From assembly GCA_051004015.1 (NCBI GenBank), contig JBPCKT010000135.1:9275-73274 (forward strand): 64,000 bases of DNA, written 5' to 3'. The notes beneath the pieces are model-generated. The model was not told where the DNA came from. It saw only the letters and a program-made list of their open reading frames with translations, and did no database searches. Both the position numbers and the translations under genes were made by a program. Source of the DNA: SXOA01 sp051004015 (GTDB taxonomy: Bacteria; Planctomycetota; Planctomycetia; Pirellulales; Pirellulaceae). This document shows, one piece after another, positions 1 through 8,951 of this stretch (the first letter of the stretch is position 1; each line of letters opens with the position of its first letter).

Positions 1-50
1 TGAGCGCGGAACTGAATAAAGCGAACCTAAGGTCGTCCGTCTTGCAGAGG

Positions 51-1682
51 ATGCGGCGCTGTCCTTCGCTTGCGCTCCAGGCTTGGGGTTTGGCGATGGC
101 CCTTTCCGCCAGCGCTCAGGACTCTCTTCCCGGCAACCTCAAGCTCCTGCAAGAGTTTGAAATCGCCCCGACCAAGGAGTCCGTCGCCGCCTATCTCGTC
201 TCGCTCCACCCATCGCCGGGAGAGCGAGAGCTGTTGCGCCAGCTCGTTTCCGAGCTTGGCAACGACAGTTACGCCCAGCGGGAATCCGCGACTCGCCAGC
301 TCCTGCGCAGGCCGACGGGAGTGATTCCCATCCTTGAGGATGCGACCAAGAACCAGGATTTTGAAATCCGCTGGCGGTCCAAGCAAATTCTGGAGCACAC
401 CCAGCGCGAGAGCCGCCGCTTGCTGGAGGCGGTGTTCGTCACGGTGCAAAAGGAAAAGCTCGTTGGCCTTTGCCGCCCGCTGTTCGGGGCGGTTGGGCTC
501 TGCAAGGACGACTATCTGCGGATTCAGCTCCGCCGGGCACTCGCGGAAAGCTCCCAGGAAGCCGACGCACCTTTCCTCATCGAGCAGCTCCACTCCGCCG
601 ACGTGCAGCAACGGGTGGCCGCTATTGCGACCCTGGGCAAAGTCAGCCCCAAGGCCGGAGCCGAGCAAGCGACAAGTTTGCTGGCGGACGAGAACCCACT
701 CGTGCAATTGGCCGCGCTCCGCATCCTGGCGGACCAGGGACGCCGGGATTCGTTGCCGCATCTGGTCAAGCTGCTGGATTCCCCGGAGACCCCCGTCCGC
801 ACCGAAAGCATTCGCATCCTGCGGGCCTTCACCGGCCAGCACTTCGGCTTTACCGTCTACGAGCCGGCCGACAAACGGGCCGCCAGCCTGGAGCAGTGGC
901 GGAAGTGGCTGGCGGAGAGTGGCATGACGGCGGAGCTCAAATTTCCGCTGTCTGATGTTGCCATCGACCTGGGACGCTTGCTCGTCTGCGACATGGGTCA
1001 GCAGAAAGTCATTGAGTACGATAGTGCCGGCGTGAAAGTCTGGGAAAAGCAAGTCGGCCAGGCGCCTTGGGCCTGCTTTGGCCTTCCCAACGGGCACCGC
1101 ATCGCCGGCAGCTACCAGGACCGCACCGTGGTGGAGTATGACGAAGCCGGCAACGAATTCTGGCGGATGAACGATCTCCCCGGCGGACCGATGGGGGTGC
1201 AGCGGCTGGACAACGGCAACACGCTCCTGGCCATCCCGGATGCGATGCAAGTGATTGAAGTCTCCCCCGACAAGAAAATCGTCTGGAAGGCGGCTATCGA
1301 TGGCCGCCCCACCTTTGCCCGCCGCCTGGAAGACGGCCGCACGCTCGTCTCGCTGCAGCAGCACCAAAAGGTGGTGGAGATTGATGAAGGGGGCAAAGTT
1401 GCCTGGGAGCTGCCCATCAAAGGCATGTCCTTCAGCGCGGACCGCACCCCGGCGGGAACCACGCTGATTTGCGACCTGCAAAAAGGGGAAGTCCGTGAAT
1501 ATGACCGGAGCGGAGCCGTGGTCTTTCAAAAGGCCGGCTTCAGCAATCCCTACACCGTGCAGCGGCTGGCCAGCGGCCACACGATGGTGGTAGACCGGAC
1601 CGGCGTGAAAGAGCTCGACCTCAAGGGGAATATTGTCAAAGACCTGCCGATGACGAACGTCTACCGCGCCCACCGCTATTGA
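51..1682 (+). CDS. Exported HEAT-repeat plus beta-propeller protein
   Basis: The 543-residue product opens with a signal peptide (about 1-23, ending before QDS). Residues about 60-270 are alpha-helical HEAT-like repeats, for example the stretch around APFLIEQLHSADVQQRVAAI. The C-terminal half repeats a strand pattern of the type VIEYDxxGxxxW at least six times (VIEYDSAG, VVEYDEAG, VIEVSPDK, VVEIDEGG, VREYDRSG, VKELDLKG), which is a PQQ-like propeller. I chose ATG 51, preceded directly by GAGG; TTG 42 is in frame. It probably acts as a periplasmic scaffold. No enzymatic motif is visible. It heads the run of exported-protein genes and lies 25 bases before the vWA gene. The function is unknown; the fold assignment is fairly secure. 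Confidence 0.8.
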   Translation: MRRCPSLALQAWGLAMALSASAQDSLPGNLKLLQEFEIAPTKESVAAYLVSLHPSPGERELLRQLVSELGNDSYAQRESATRQLLRRPTGVIPILEDATKNQDFEIRWRSKQILEHTQRESRRLLEAVFVTVQKEKLVGLCRPLFGAVGLCKDDYLRIQLRRALAESSQEADAPFLIEQLHSADVQQRVAAIATLGKVSPKAGAEQATSLLADENPLVQLAALRILADQGRRDSLPHLVKLLDSPETPVRTESIRILRAFTGQHFGFTVYEPADKRAASLEQWRKWLAESGMTAELKFPLSDVAIDLGRLLVCDMGQQKVIEYDSAGVKVWEKQVGQAPWACFGLPNGHRIAGSYQDRTVVEYDEAGNEFWRMNDLPGGPMGVQRLDNGNTLLAIPDAMQVIEVSPDKKIVWKAAIDGRPTFARRLEDGRTLVSLQQHQKVVEIDEGGKVAWELPIKGMSFSADRTPAGTTLICDLQKGEVREYDRSGAVVFQKAGFSNPYTVQRLASGHTMVVDRTGVKELDLKGNIVKDLPMTNVYRAHRY

Positions 1683-1707
1683 TGCACTAACCTCGAAACG
1701 AACTTCC

Positions 1708-4254
1708 GTGAACCTAATCCCCGCACCCCTCCTGGCCGCCACTCTGTGGGACAACCTGCTCTGGCTGGCGGGCTACAACGACCTCCGCGAGATGCCGCCG
1801 GGAGCGAAAGTCACGCGCGAGTTTCTCAACCAGCCCACCAGTTGGGGCGTGTTCGTCCTGATTGCCGTCATCGCGGCCCTGCTGTATGCGATTTACGCAC
1901 TATACCGGCGGGAAATGGCCGGCTGCCCGACGTGGGTGAAAATGGTGCTGGCCACGCTCCGCGCCGCGGCGATGCTGCTCCTGGTGTTCATCCTGCTCAA
2001 CCCGGCGCTCATTTATTACCGCTACCGCGCGGACCATCCCGCGCTCATTGTGGCCCGCGACGCTTCGCTATCCATGAACACGCGCGACAGTTACCAGGAC
2101 GCGAGCGCCGCGGGCAGCGTGGCGAAACTGCTCGGAAAAAGCCCCGAGGACATCCGCAAGCAGAAGCCGACGCGGGTGGAGATAATCAATGACGCGCTCA
2201 CCCGAGACAATTTGAAATTCCTCACGGCACTCTCGGCCCGCGGCAAAGTGCGGGCCCTCAATTTCTCGGACCACGTCGACAAGGTGGATGCTCGCGCCGC
2301 TAAAGCGGAGGCGGCGAAGGATGCTAAATCAAATAACAAGGATGACGAGAAAGCGGAACCGGCGGTAAGGCCGCTGCCCACATTGATTGCCGATGGGCGG
2401 GGCACGGACATTTGGGCGGCGATTCGCGAAGCCTTGGCCACCGAATCTCCCTCCGCCATCGTGATGTTCACCGACGGCCAGCATACCGGCAAGGACGACC
2501 CCCGCACCGCCGCGCGCGAGGCGCGGGATCGGGGAATTCCCCTGCTCATCGTCGGCGTCGGCGATCCTTCTCGGCCTCGGAACCTGAAAGCGACCGACCT
2601 CTATGTTCGCCAGCAGGTCTGGCAGGACGAGCCCTTCGAAATTGACGCCATGGTCGTGGCCCAGGGACTTGAGCCGCGGGAAGTGCGGGTGGAGCTCATC
2701 GAGCAGAAAATCAGCGATGCCGACGGCACCGCCGGCTCGGGCACGGTCGTGGCTACGCAGCAGCTCGCCATTCCCGAAGCGGGTGGCCGCCTGCGGGTGC
2801 AGTTCTCGCACAGCGTCAAGGAATCGGGCAAGTTCAAGTACACCGTCAAGGTCGAGAGCGTCGAGAACGAGCTCGACGAAGCGGACAACGAAACCCCCAC
2901 GGCCGAGGCCAAGGTCCTCAGCCGCGAACGGGTGCGGGTGCTGCTCGTCGCCGGCGCGCCGACCTGGGAGTTCCGGCTGGTGCAGAAGCTGCTGGCTCGC
3001 GACAAGACGATCACTGTTTCCTGCTGGCTGCAGACGCTCGACGAGGAGCGAGCCCAGGAAGGGACGCGGCAGATCACACGTCTGCCCATTACCAAGGAAG
3101 AACTGTTCTACTACGACGTGGTGATGCTGTTTGACCCGAATCCCCAAGAGTTCGATGCACCCTGGGTCGAGCTGCTCAAGAGTTTTGTCGGGGAACATTC
3201 CGGCGGTCTCTTGTTCATGGCCGGCCCCAAGCATTCGGGCCGCATGTTGACGAGCCCCCGCACCAGCGAGATGCAAAAGCTGATGCCCGTGAGCTTTGGC
3301 GACGTCGGCGCGCTCGAAGTGGCCGCACTGCTTTCCACCAACCAACGGGCCTGGCCGCTCAAGGTTGTGGCCGCGAATGCGGACCACCCCGTGATGCGGT
3401 TCTATCCCGATCGGGCCGAGACCTTGCAGCGGTGGGAGACGCTCCCCGGCATTTTCTGGAGCTTCCCCTCGCAGGAACCCAAGCCGACGGCCACTGTATT
3501 GCTGGAGCATAGCGACCCCACCCTCCGCAGCGTGGAAGGTTCGCGGCCGCTGCTCGTCGCTGGCCGCTACGGCAGCGGGCACACGCTCTACTTGGGCTTC
3601 AATGGCACCTGGCGCTGGCGGCGTGCCGGGCGGCAGGCGGAGTTCTTTGACAAGTTCTGGATACAGTCCGTTCGCTACCTGGTCGAAGGCCGCTCGTTGG
3701 AAGGCCGCCGCCGCGGTTATGTGCAAGCCGACCGCGACCGCTATGAAGTGGGCGAACGAATTATTGTGACGTCCCGCCTGCAGGATGCCGCTTACAACCC
3801 GCTCGTCGCTCCCAAGGCAGAGGCGACGTTGCAAGTCGGTTCCGAGTCGCCGGAAACCGTTGTCCTGATGCCGGTCTCCAATCAACCGGGCACGTTTGAG
3901 GCCACTCTCATTGCCAAAAAGACCGGCCGCCACAGCCTCCGCGTTCGTACCGCGGCAGCCGAGGCCGAAGGGTCCACCATTGAAACCTCGTTTGACGTCG
4001 TCCTCCCCAGCGTGGAAACCAACCAGGTCTGGCTTGATAAGCCACTGCTCAAGGAGCTCGCCGAAACGTCCGGCGGCAAGTATTTTGACATCGACCAGCT
4101 CGACCAGCTCGCCGCGGCTGTGCCGGACAAGACGCGGCAGATTGAAGTCCGCGAGAAGCCCGACCCGTTGTGGGATGTGCGGGGAATGATGTTCCTCCTG
4201 GTCGGAATCCTCGGGGTGGAATGGCTCGTCCGCAAACGCTACAAGCTTCTCTAA
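1708..4254 (+). CDS. vWA-domain membrane protein with GATase-like region
   Basis: This 848-residue membrane protein has two N-terminal transmembrane segments (about 48-68 and 86-105) and one at the C-terminus (about 823-840). Between them lies a von Willebrand A domain with an intact metal site: DxSxS in RDASLSM (about 118-122), a threonine in RGTDIW and an aspartate in MFTDGQH. A later region (about 405-660) resembles the glutamine amidotransferase-like domains of BatA/vWA planctomycete proteins, with LLVAGAPTWEFR followed by GRYGSGHTLYLGF. The start is GTG 1708. Ten bases separate it from the next gene, so the two are likely co-transcribed. Such proteins usually occur with MoxR ATPases and DUF58 proteins; a MoxR-DUF58 pair is at 60413-62839. 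Confidence 0.85.
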   Translation: MNLIPAPLLAATLWDNLLWLAGYNDLREMPPGAKVTREFLNQPTSWGVFVLIAVIAALLYAIYALYRREMAGCPTWVKMVLATLRAAAMLLLVFILLNPALIYYRYRADHPALIVARDASLSMNTRDSYQDASAAGSVAKLLGKSPEDIRKQKPTRVEIINDALTRDNLKFLTALSARGKVRALNFSDHVDKVDARAAKAEAAKDAKSNNKDDEKAEPAVRPLPTLIADGRGTDIWAAIREALATESPSAIVMFTDGQHTGKDDPRTAAREARDRGIPLLIVGVGDPSRPRNLKATDLYVRQQVWQDEPFEIDAMVVAQGLEPREVRVELIEQKISDADGTAGSGTVVATQQLAIPEAGGRLRVQFSHSVKESGKFKYTVKVESVENELDEADNETPTAEAKVLSRERVRVLLVAGAPTWEFRLVQKLLARDKTITVSCWLQTLDEERAQEGTRQITRLPITKEELFYYDVVMLFDPNPQEFDAPWVELLKSFVGEHSGGLLFMAGPKHSGRMLTSPRTSEMQKLMPVSFGDVGALEVAALLSTNQRAWPLKVVAANADHPVMRFYPDRAETLQRWETLPGIFWSFPSQEPKPTATVLLEHSDPTLRSVEGSRPLLVAGRYGSGHTLYLGFNGTWRWRRAGRQAEFFDKFWIQSVRYLVEGRSLEGRRRGYVQADRDRYEVGERIIVTSRLQDAAYNPLVAPKAEATLQVGSESPETVVLMPVSNQPGTFEATLIAKKTGRHSLRVRTAAAEAEGSTIETSFDVVLPSVETNQVWLDKPLLKELAETSGGKYFDIDQLDQLAAAVPDKTRQIEVREKPDPLWDVRGMMFLLVGILGVEWLVRKRYKLL

Positions 4255-4263
4255 GAAATTCAT

Positions 4264-6495
4264 ATGTCCGATATTGCCGCCGGTCCGCTGACCAACGAAA
4301 CCGCCCCCGTCATCACGCGGCTGTCGCAACTTCGTTCGCAGATGACCCGCTGGTTTTTGGTGGACGGCCTGTCCCGCGTCCTGTGGCTGCTCATCGGCCT
4401 GTGCGTGCTGGACCTGCCCATCGACTGGTATTTCCACATGGACAAGCCGCAGCGGGTTGTCATGCTCGCCCTCATCGGGGCCGCCATTGCCTGGCTCGGC
4501 TGGCGGCGATTGGTGCGCCCGCTTTCGGTGCAGGTCAGCGACGATGCCCTCTGCTTGCAGGTGGAAAAAGGGAACAAGCAGCTTTCCGAAGGGCTGATTA
4601 GCGCCTTGCAATTTGCCCGCATGCCGGACGTGGCCGCGCGGGGAATGTCTCCGATGCTCGTCCGTCAGACGGTGCTTTATGGGACGCAGGCGGCACGGAA
4701 TGTGAACTTCGGCGGCGTGCTGGACGCCAAGCAGTTTCAAGTGAATGTGGGTCTGCTCGTCCTTGCCATGGTAGTGGTGGTGGGAACGGGCGTCGGCGTC
4801 GCGCAAAACAATTATCTGAATATCTGGTTCAACCGGAACGTTTTGCTGGGCGATAAGCTTTGGCCCCAAAAAACGTACCTGGACGTGAAGCGTGTCAAGG
4901 ACGGCAAGGTCAAGTTTCCCCGCGGCGAAGATTGGACGCAAGTTGTGGAGGTCACTCCGGACAGCGAAGTTGTTCCGGAGAACGTGTACATCGATTTCCG
5001 GCAGGCACGCGGCCGGAGCGTGCAGTCGATGAAAAAAACACCGGACCGGCCGCGAGAGTTTGAAACAGTCTTCAGCAACGTCATTGAAGAGTTTGAATTC
5101 CGGGCTCGCGGCGGCGACGCGGTTTCACCTTGGATTCAAGTGGAGTTGGTCGAGACTCCGGCAGTGGACGTGCTGCACCTTTTGGTGACTCCCCCGAAGT
5201 ACACCGGCGAACAGGTCGTGGAGTTGCCCGCCGGCAAAGGCCCCTACTTCGTTCTCAAGGGAAGCTCGCTCAAGCTCTCCGGCAAGGCCAACAAGCCGCT
5301 CTCGGAAGCGTCGCTGGTCATTGAAGGGAAAAAGCATCCGCTGGAGTTGGCTCAGGGAACGGATTTTTCCGGCCAGTTAGCCGCGAAGGACTTGCTCGCG
5401 GGACAATATGTGATTGATTTGCACGACGCGGAAAACCTCACCTCCCGCCGGCCGACCGCGTTCGGGCTCCGCATCCGGGCCGACCGTGAGCCGCGGGTGC
5501 GGACGAAACTTATCGGCGTGAGCGGAATGGTGGTGCCGCGGGCGCGGATTCCGCTCAATGCTCGCATCAGCGACGACTATGGCGTTACATCGGTGGAAGT
5601 GAAATACTTGTGGCGGGACGACGTGGCCCAAACGACGAACGAAGGTAAGCTGCCGCTGCCCGCCGCCCAGGAGCAGTTGAAGAAGGCCGAGTTCGCCTTT
5701 GACGACGTGCTCGACCTGGAGCCGCTCAAGATTCCGACCGGCACGTCGCTCAATTTTCATGTTGCCGCCCTGGATAACGATAACGTTTCCGGCCCGAATC
5801 TGGGGAAGTCGTCCGATTTCCTGCTCCGCGTCGTTACCGAGGAAGAGCTGCGGACCGACCTGCTTCGCCGCGAAAAAGAGCAGCGGCAGGAGTTCGAGCG
5901 GCTGCTGAAGAACGAGGAGGATTTGTTGACCGACTGCAAGGCCCTGCAAGCGGGCGTCACATCCGCCGCCAGCCTCAGCCAGGGGCAGAAGGACTTGCTG
6001 ATGCAGTTTCAGCGGCGGCAAAAGGTGATCGGCACCAACGTCGCCGCCATTGCCGAGCGGCTGAGCGGCATCGTGATTGAGGTCCTCAACAACCGGATTG
6101 AAGACCCCGCGGGAAAGCTCGAGAAGCGGCTGAGGGAAGACATCATTCGCCCGATGCAGGAGATTGCCGAACTGGGAGTCCCCAGCGCCGTCTCGGAACT
6201 CGACAAGGCCCGCCGGCTCTCCGTGGAAGTCGCCCCTCGCGGCGAAGCAATGCAGGCCGCCGTTACTCGCCAGCAGGAGATTGTAGACCAGATGCAGGAA
6301 GTACTGCGTCACCTGGTGAAATCGGAAGGCTATCAGGAGGCGGTCAACTTGCTGTATGAGATTCAGAAGTCCCAGCAGGACGTATTCGACAAGACCGTGA
6401 AAGAGAAGCAGGACCGTATCAAGGGCATCATTGAAGGTCGGCCACCGGAGGAGAAAAAGCCCGAAGAGAAGCCGCCCGAGGAGAAGAAGCCGTAG
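4264..6495 (+). CDS. Large membrane-anchored coiled-coil protein (DUF4175-like)
   Basis: The 743-residue protein has transmembrane segments near 34-52, 64-80 and 158-178, then a long beta-rich extracytoplasmic region, and a C-terminal half rich in Glu, Lys, Gln and Arg that should form coiled coil (for example LRREKEQRQEFERLL). It ends in a Pro/Glu/Lys tail (EEKKPEEKPPEEKKP). Size and layout resemble DUF4175-type proteins found after vWA proteins in planctomycetes; this match is by recollection, not a search. No catalytic motif is visible. The position suggests a structural partner of the preceding vWA protein. The ATG at 4264 follows the vWA stop by nine bases. Confidence 0.75.
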   Translation: MSDIAAGPLTNETAPVITRLSQLRSQMTRWFLVDGLSRVLWLLIGLCVLDLPIDWYFHMDKPQRVVMLALIGAAIAWLGWRRLVRPLSVQVSDDALCLQVEKGNKQLSEGLISALQFARMPDVAARGMSPMLVRQTVLYGTQAARNVNFGGVLDAKQFQVNVGLLVLAMVVVVGTGVGVAQNNYLNIWFNRNVLLGDKLWPQKTYLDVKRVKDGKVKFPRGEDWTQVVEVTPDSEVVPENVYIDFRQARGRSVQSMKKTPDRPREFETVFSNVIEEFEFRARGGDAVSPWIQVELVETPAVDVLHLLVTPPKYTGEQVVELPAGKGPYFVLKGSSLKLSGKANKPLSEASLVIEGKKHPLELAQGTDFSGQLAAKDLLAGQYVIDLHDAENLTSRRPTAFGLRIRADREPRVRTKLIGVSGMVVPRARIPLNARISDDYGVTSVEVKYLWRDDVAQTTNEGKLPLPAAQEQLKKAEFAFDDVLDLEPLKIPTGTSLNFHVAALDNDNVSGPNLGKSSDFLLRVVTEEELRTDLLRREKEQRQEFERLLKNEEDLLTDCKALQAGVTSAASLSQGQKDLLMQFQRRQKVIGTNVAAIAERLSGIVIEVLNNRIEDPAGKLEKRLREDIIRPMQEIAELGVPSAVSELDKARRLSVEVAPRGEAMQAAVTRQQEIVDQMQEVLRHLVKSEGYQEAVNLLYEIQKSQQDVFDKTVKEKQDRIKGIIEGRPPEEKKPEEKPPEEKKP

Positions 6496-6625
6496 GCCGA
6501 AATGCCAGTCGTGGGGTAGGCTTCCAGCCTGCCCGGGCCGCCAGAATTCCACTTGTGACATCCATTTTACAATAAATGTCTTTACGTCCGCCCGTTTGTC
6601 CCGTCATATTGATATCTGGAACTAA

Positions 6626-6642
6626 TACCCGCCTTGCGGGTA
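6626..6642. repeat. Small hairpin in the 204-base gap before the coiled-coil gene
   Basis: TACCCGC and GCGGGTA flank a three-base loop, a 7-bp perfect stem. The gap 6496-6699 also holds GGTAGGCTTCCAGCCTGCC at 6515-6533. Related words occur at 8851-8865 and around 51013-51030, so this is a dispersed short repeat. There is no U-run to make it a classical terminator. Confidence 0.5.
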
Positions 6643-6699
6643 CTAATGACTGATTGTCGACCGCTTGCACCCGTTTGCCTGCTCCTTGGAGGGCGATTC

Positions 6700-8841
6700 A
6701 TGCTCCGCCATTTCGCGTTTGCCGCCGTGCTTTTGCTGCCGCTCGCCACCATTGCCCAGGAGACGCCCGTCCCCACTTCCGGCGGCAAAACGCCGCTCGG
6801 CGTCCGCCAGCAGCGGGTCGAGCAGATGACCGAGCAGCTCGAACGCCGCTTTGGCGCGCTCATCCAGGCTTTGCAGCAGACCGAGCCCGAACGGGCCGAG
6901 CGCCTCAAGAAGACCCTCGACGAGGCCAAGAAGCTGCAGCTCAAGGACCGGATGACGCTCATTACCAAGTCGCTGGACACGGCCAACCTGGAAACCGCCA
7001 CTGATAAGCAAAAGGACGTCCTGGCCGACATTCGCAAGCTGCTGGCCTTGCTGCTCGACGAGAAGAGCGACAAGGACAAGGACCGCGAGGAATTCGAGCG
7101 GCTGCAAGAATGGAAAAAGAACATCGAGAAGATCATCCAGGAGGAAAAAGGGGAGAAGCGCGAGGCCGACAAGCTCGCCTCCAAGGACAAGACGCTCGCC
7201 GGCCTGGAAGCCAAAATCAAGGCCATCAACGAACTGATCGAGAAGCAGCAGAAGATCATTGCCGATACCCAAGCCGCCCGCGAAGAGGGAATTCAGGCCG
7301 TCGGCAAAATTGCTCCCAAGCAAGAGCAAATCCGCACCGAAACCAAAAAGGTCGCCGACCAGATTGCCAAGGAAGCCGGCGATGTTCCCCCTGCCGAAGC
7401 CAAGCCCGGCGAAGGCGACAAGCCGGCTGAGGGGAGCAAACCCGCGGAAGGCTCCAAGCCGAGCGAGGGTTCCAAACCCAGCGAAGGAAGCAAGCCGGCG
7501 GAAGGCGCGAAGCCCAAAGAAGGAAGCAAGCCGAGCGAGGGTGGTAAGCCAAGCGAAGGTGGTAAGCCAAGCGAAGGATCGAAGCCGTCCGAAGGCGGCA
7601 AACCGTCAGAGGGTGGCAAGCCGAGCGAAGGTGGCAAACCAAGTGAGGGTGGCAAACCATCGGAAGGCGGCAAGCCCAGCGAAGGTTCGCAGCCCTCACC
7701 CAGCCCGGCTCGCCCGCCGGAGCCGGGTGAGAAGCCGCTCCGCCAGGCAACCGAGAATCAAAAGAATGCCGCCGCCAATCTCCAGCAGGGAAAAGGCAAG
7801 GCCGCCCAGCAGGACGAGCAAACCGCGCTCGATAACCTCAAGCGGGCGCTCGGCGAGCTCAAGAAAGAACAGCAACGAATCGCCAGCTTGCCGCCGGAAG
7901 CCTTTGACAAGATGGCCAAAAAGCAGGAAGAGATCGCTCAGAAAACGGGCGACATTCAGGACAAGATGAAGGAAGCCGCGAAGGGAAGCCCCTCCGGTGG
8001 ACCCCCTGGCAGCAAGAGCGGGCAGCCCGGCGGAGGCAAACCTCAGCCCGGCCAGAAGCAGGTGCAGCAGGCGCAGAAGCAGATGCAACAGGCTGGTGGC
8101 GACCTGAAAAAGCAGGATCCCGAAGGGGCCAGCCGCCAGGAGCAGAAGGCCATCAAGGAGCTCGAAGACGCTCTCAAGGAAATCGAGGAGCGGCTGGCCC
8201 AGCTCCGTGAAGAGACGCAGCTCGAGAAGCTGGCTCGGCTCGAAGCCCGCTTCCGCGAGATGCTCACCCGCCAGCAAAAGACGACTCTTGACACCGCCGA
8301 GTTGGAGAAGCGGAAAGTGGAGAATCAAAAGATTGACCGCCTGGCGCACAATCCACTCGTGAAGGAGGAAAGCTCCCTCGCCGACGCTGCACAGCAGGCC
8401 CTCGACATCATCCTCGACGACGGCACCAGCGTCGTTTTCCCGGACGTGATCGAGCAGTTGCGCGACGATCTCTATTCCACCGCCAAGCTGATCGAAGGCA
8501 AAAAGACGGACGCCTATACCCACACGATGCAGAAGGAAATCGAAGCCACGCTGGAAGAGTTGATTGAAGCCCTCCAGCAGGCACAAAAGCAGAAGGAAGG
8601 CGGCGGTGGCGGGGGTGGCGGAGGAGGCGGAGACCCGCCGCTGCTTCCCAACTCGGCCGAGCTCAAGCTGCTGCGTGCCGCCCAGCTTCGCGTGAATCGC
8701 CGCACTCAGGCCTTTGACGTTAACCGGCCGAAAGAAGGGCTGGACGATGTGCTCAAAGGAGAAATCCAAAGCATCGCCAAACGCCAAGCCGAAATTCAGG
8801 AAATGACCATCAAGATTTTGGAAAGAACCGAATCGCCATAA
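6700..8841 (+). CDS. Exported coiled-coil protein with KPSEGG tandem tract
   Basis: The 713-residue product begins with a signal peptide (LRHFAFAAVLLLPLATIAQ). ATG 6700 has GGAGGG at the right distance, so the longer in-frame start at 6634 is unlikely. Residues about 25-225 are coiled coil (many Glu/Lys/Gln). Residues about 235-335 are an extended tract of KPSEGG/KPSEGS hexapeptides, then more coiled coil to about 630, a run of eleven Gly, and a short C-terminal helix. The tract looks like a flexible spacer. The layout suggests an elongated envelope scaffold. It sits in the same transcription direction as the vWA and coiled-coil genes before it. No enzymatic role can be read from the sequence. 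Confidence 0.78.
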   Translation: MLRHFAFAAVLLLPLATIAQETPVPTSGGKTPLGVRQQRVEQMTEQLERRFGALIQALQQTEPERAERLKKTLDEAKKLQLKDRMTLITKSLDTANLETATDKQKDVLADIRKLLALLLDEKSDKDKDREEFERLQEWKKNIEKIIQEEKGEKREADKLASKDKTLAGLEAKIKAINELIEKQQKIIADTQAAREEGIQAVGKIAPKQEQIRTETKKVADQIAKEAGDVPPAEAKPGEGDKPAEGSKPAEGSKPSEGSKPSEGSKPAEGAKPKEGSKPSEGGKPSEGGKPSEGSKPSEGGKPSEGGKPSEGGKPSEGGKPSEGGKPSEGSQPSPSPARPPEPGEKPLRQATENQKNAAANLQQGKGKAAQQDEQTALDNLKRALGELKKEQQRIASLPPEAFDKMAKKQEEIAQKTGDIQDKMKEAAKGSPSGGPPGSKSGQPGGGKPQPGQKQVQQAQKQMQQAGGDLKKQDPEGASRQEQKAIKELEDALKEIEERLAQLREETQLEKLARLEARFREMLTRQQKTTLDTAELEKRKVENQKIDRLAHNPLVKEESSLADAAQQALDIILDDGTSVVFPDVIEQLRDDLYSTAKLIEGKKTDAYTHTMQKEIEATLEELIEALQQAQKQKEGGGGGGGGGGGDPPLLPNSAELKLLRAAQLRVNRRTQAFDVNRPKEGLDDVLKGEIQSIAKRQAEIQEMTIKILERTESP
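7426..7692 (+). repeat. In-frame 18-base tandem repeat coding for KPSEGG/S
   Basis: About 14 consecutive 18-base units encode KPSEG plus G or S, with a few KPAEG and KPKEG variants. Third codon positions vary between units while the amino acids are held, which indicates selection on the protein rather than recent slippage alone. Confidence 0.85.
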
Positions 8842-8951
8842 GTCCACGGGCGGGAAGCCTGCCCCAGCTTAATATTCACTTGCTTTCCACCGCTCCGCGC
8901 GGGATACTTCAACACAGCCTCCCAGCCTGCTTCCGTAGCACCTATCAAGGA

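Noticed and set aside
27..1754. 575-codon reading frame on the minus strand
   Set aside because: Antisense to the HEAT/propeller gene; no ribosome site, no family resemblance. Long opposite-strand frames are expected at this G+C content.
2329..4941. 870-codon minus-strand frame
   Set aside because: It covers two plus-strand genes with clear domains (vWA metal site); composition is His/Gly/Arg-rich noise.
7426..7692. Direct repeats that could suggest a CRISPR array
   Set aside because: The units are contiguous 18-mers in frame within a gene, with no spacers.
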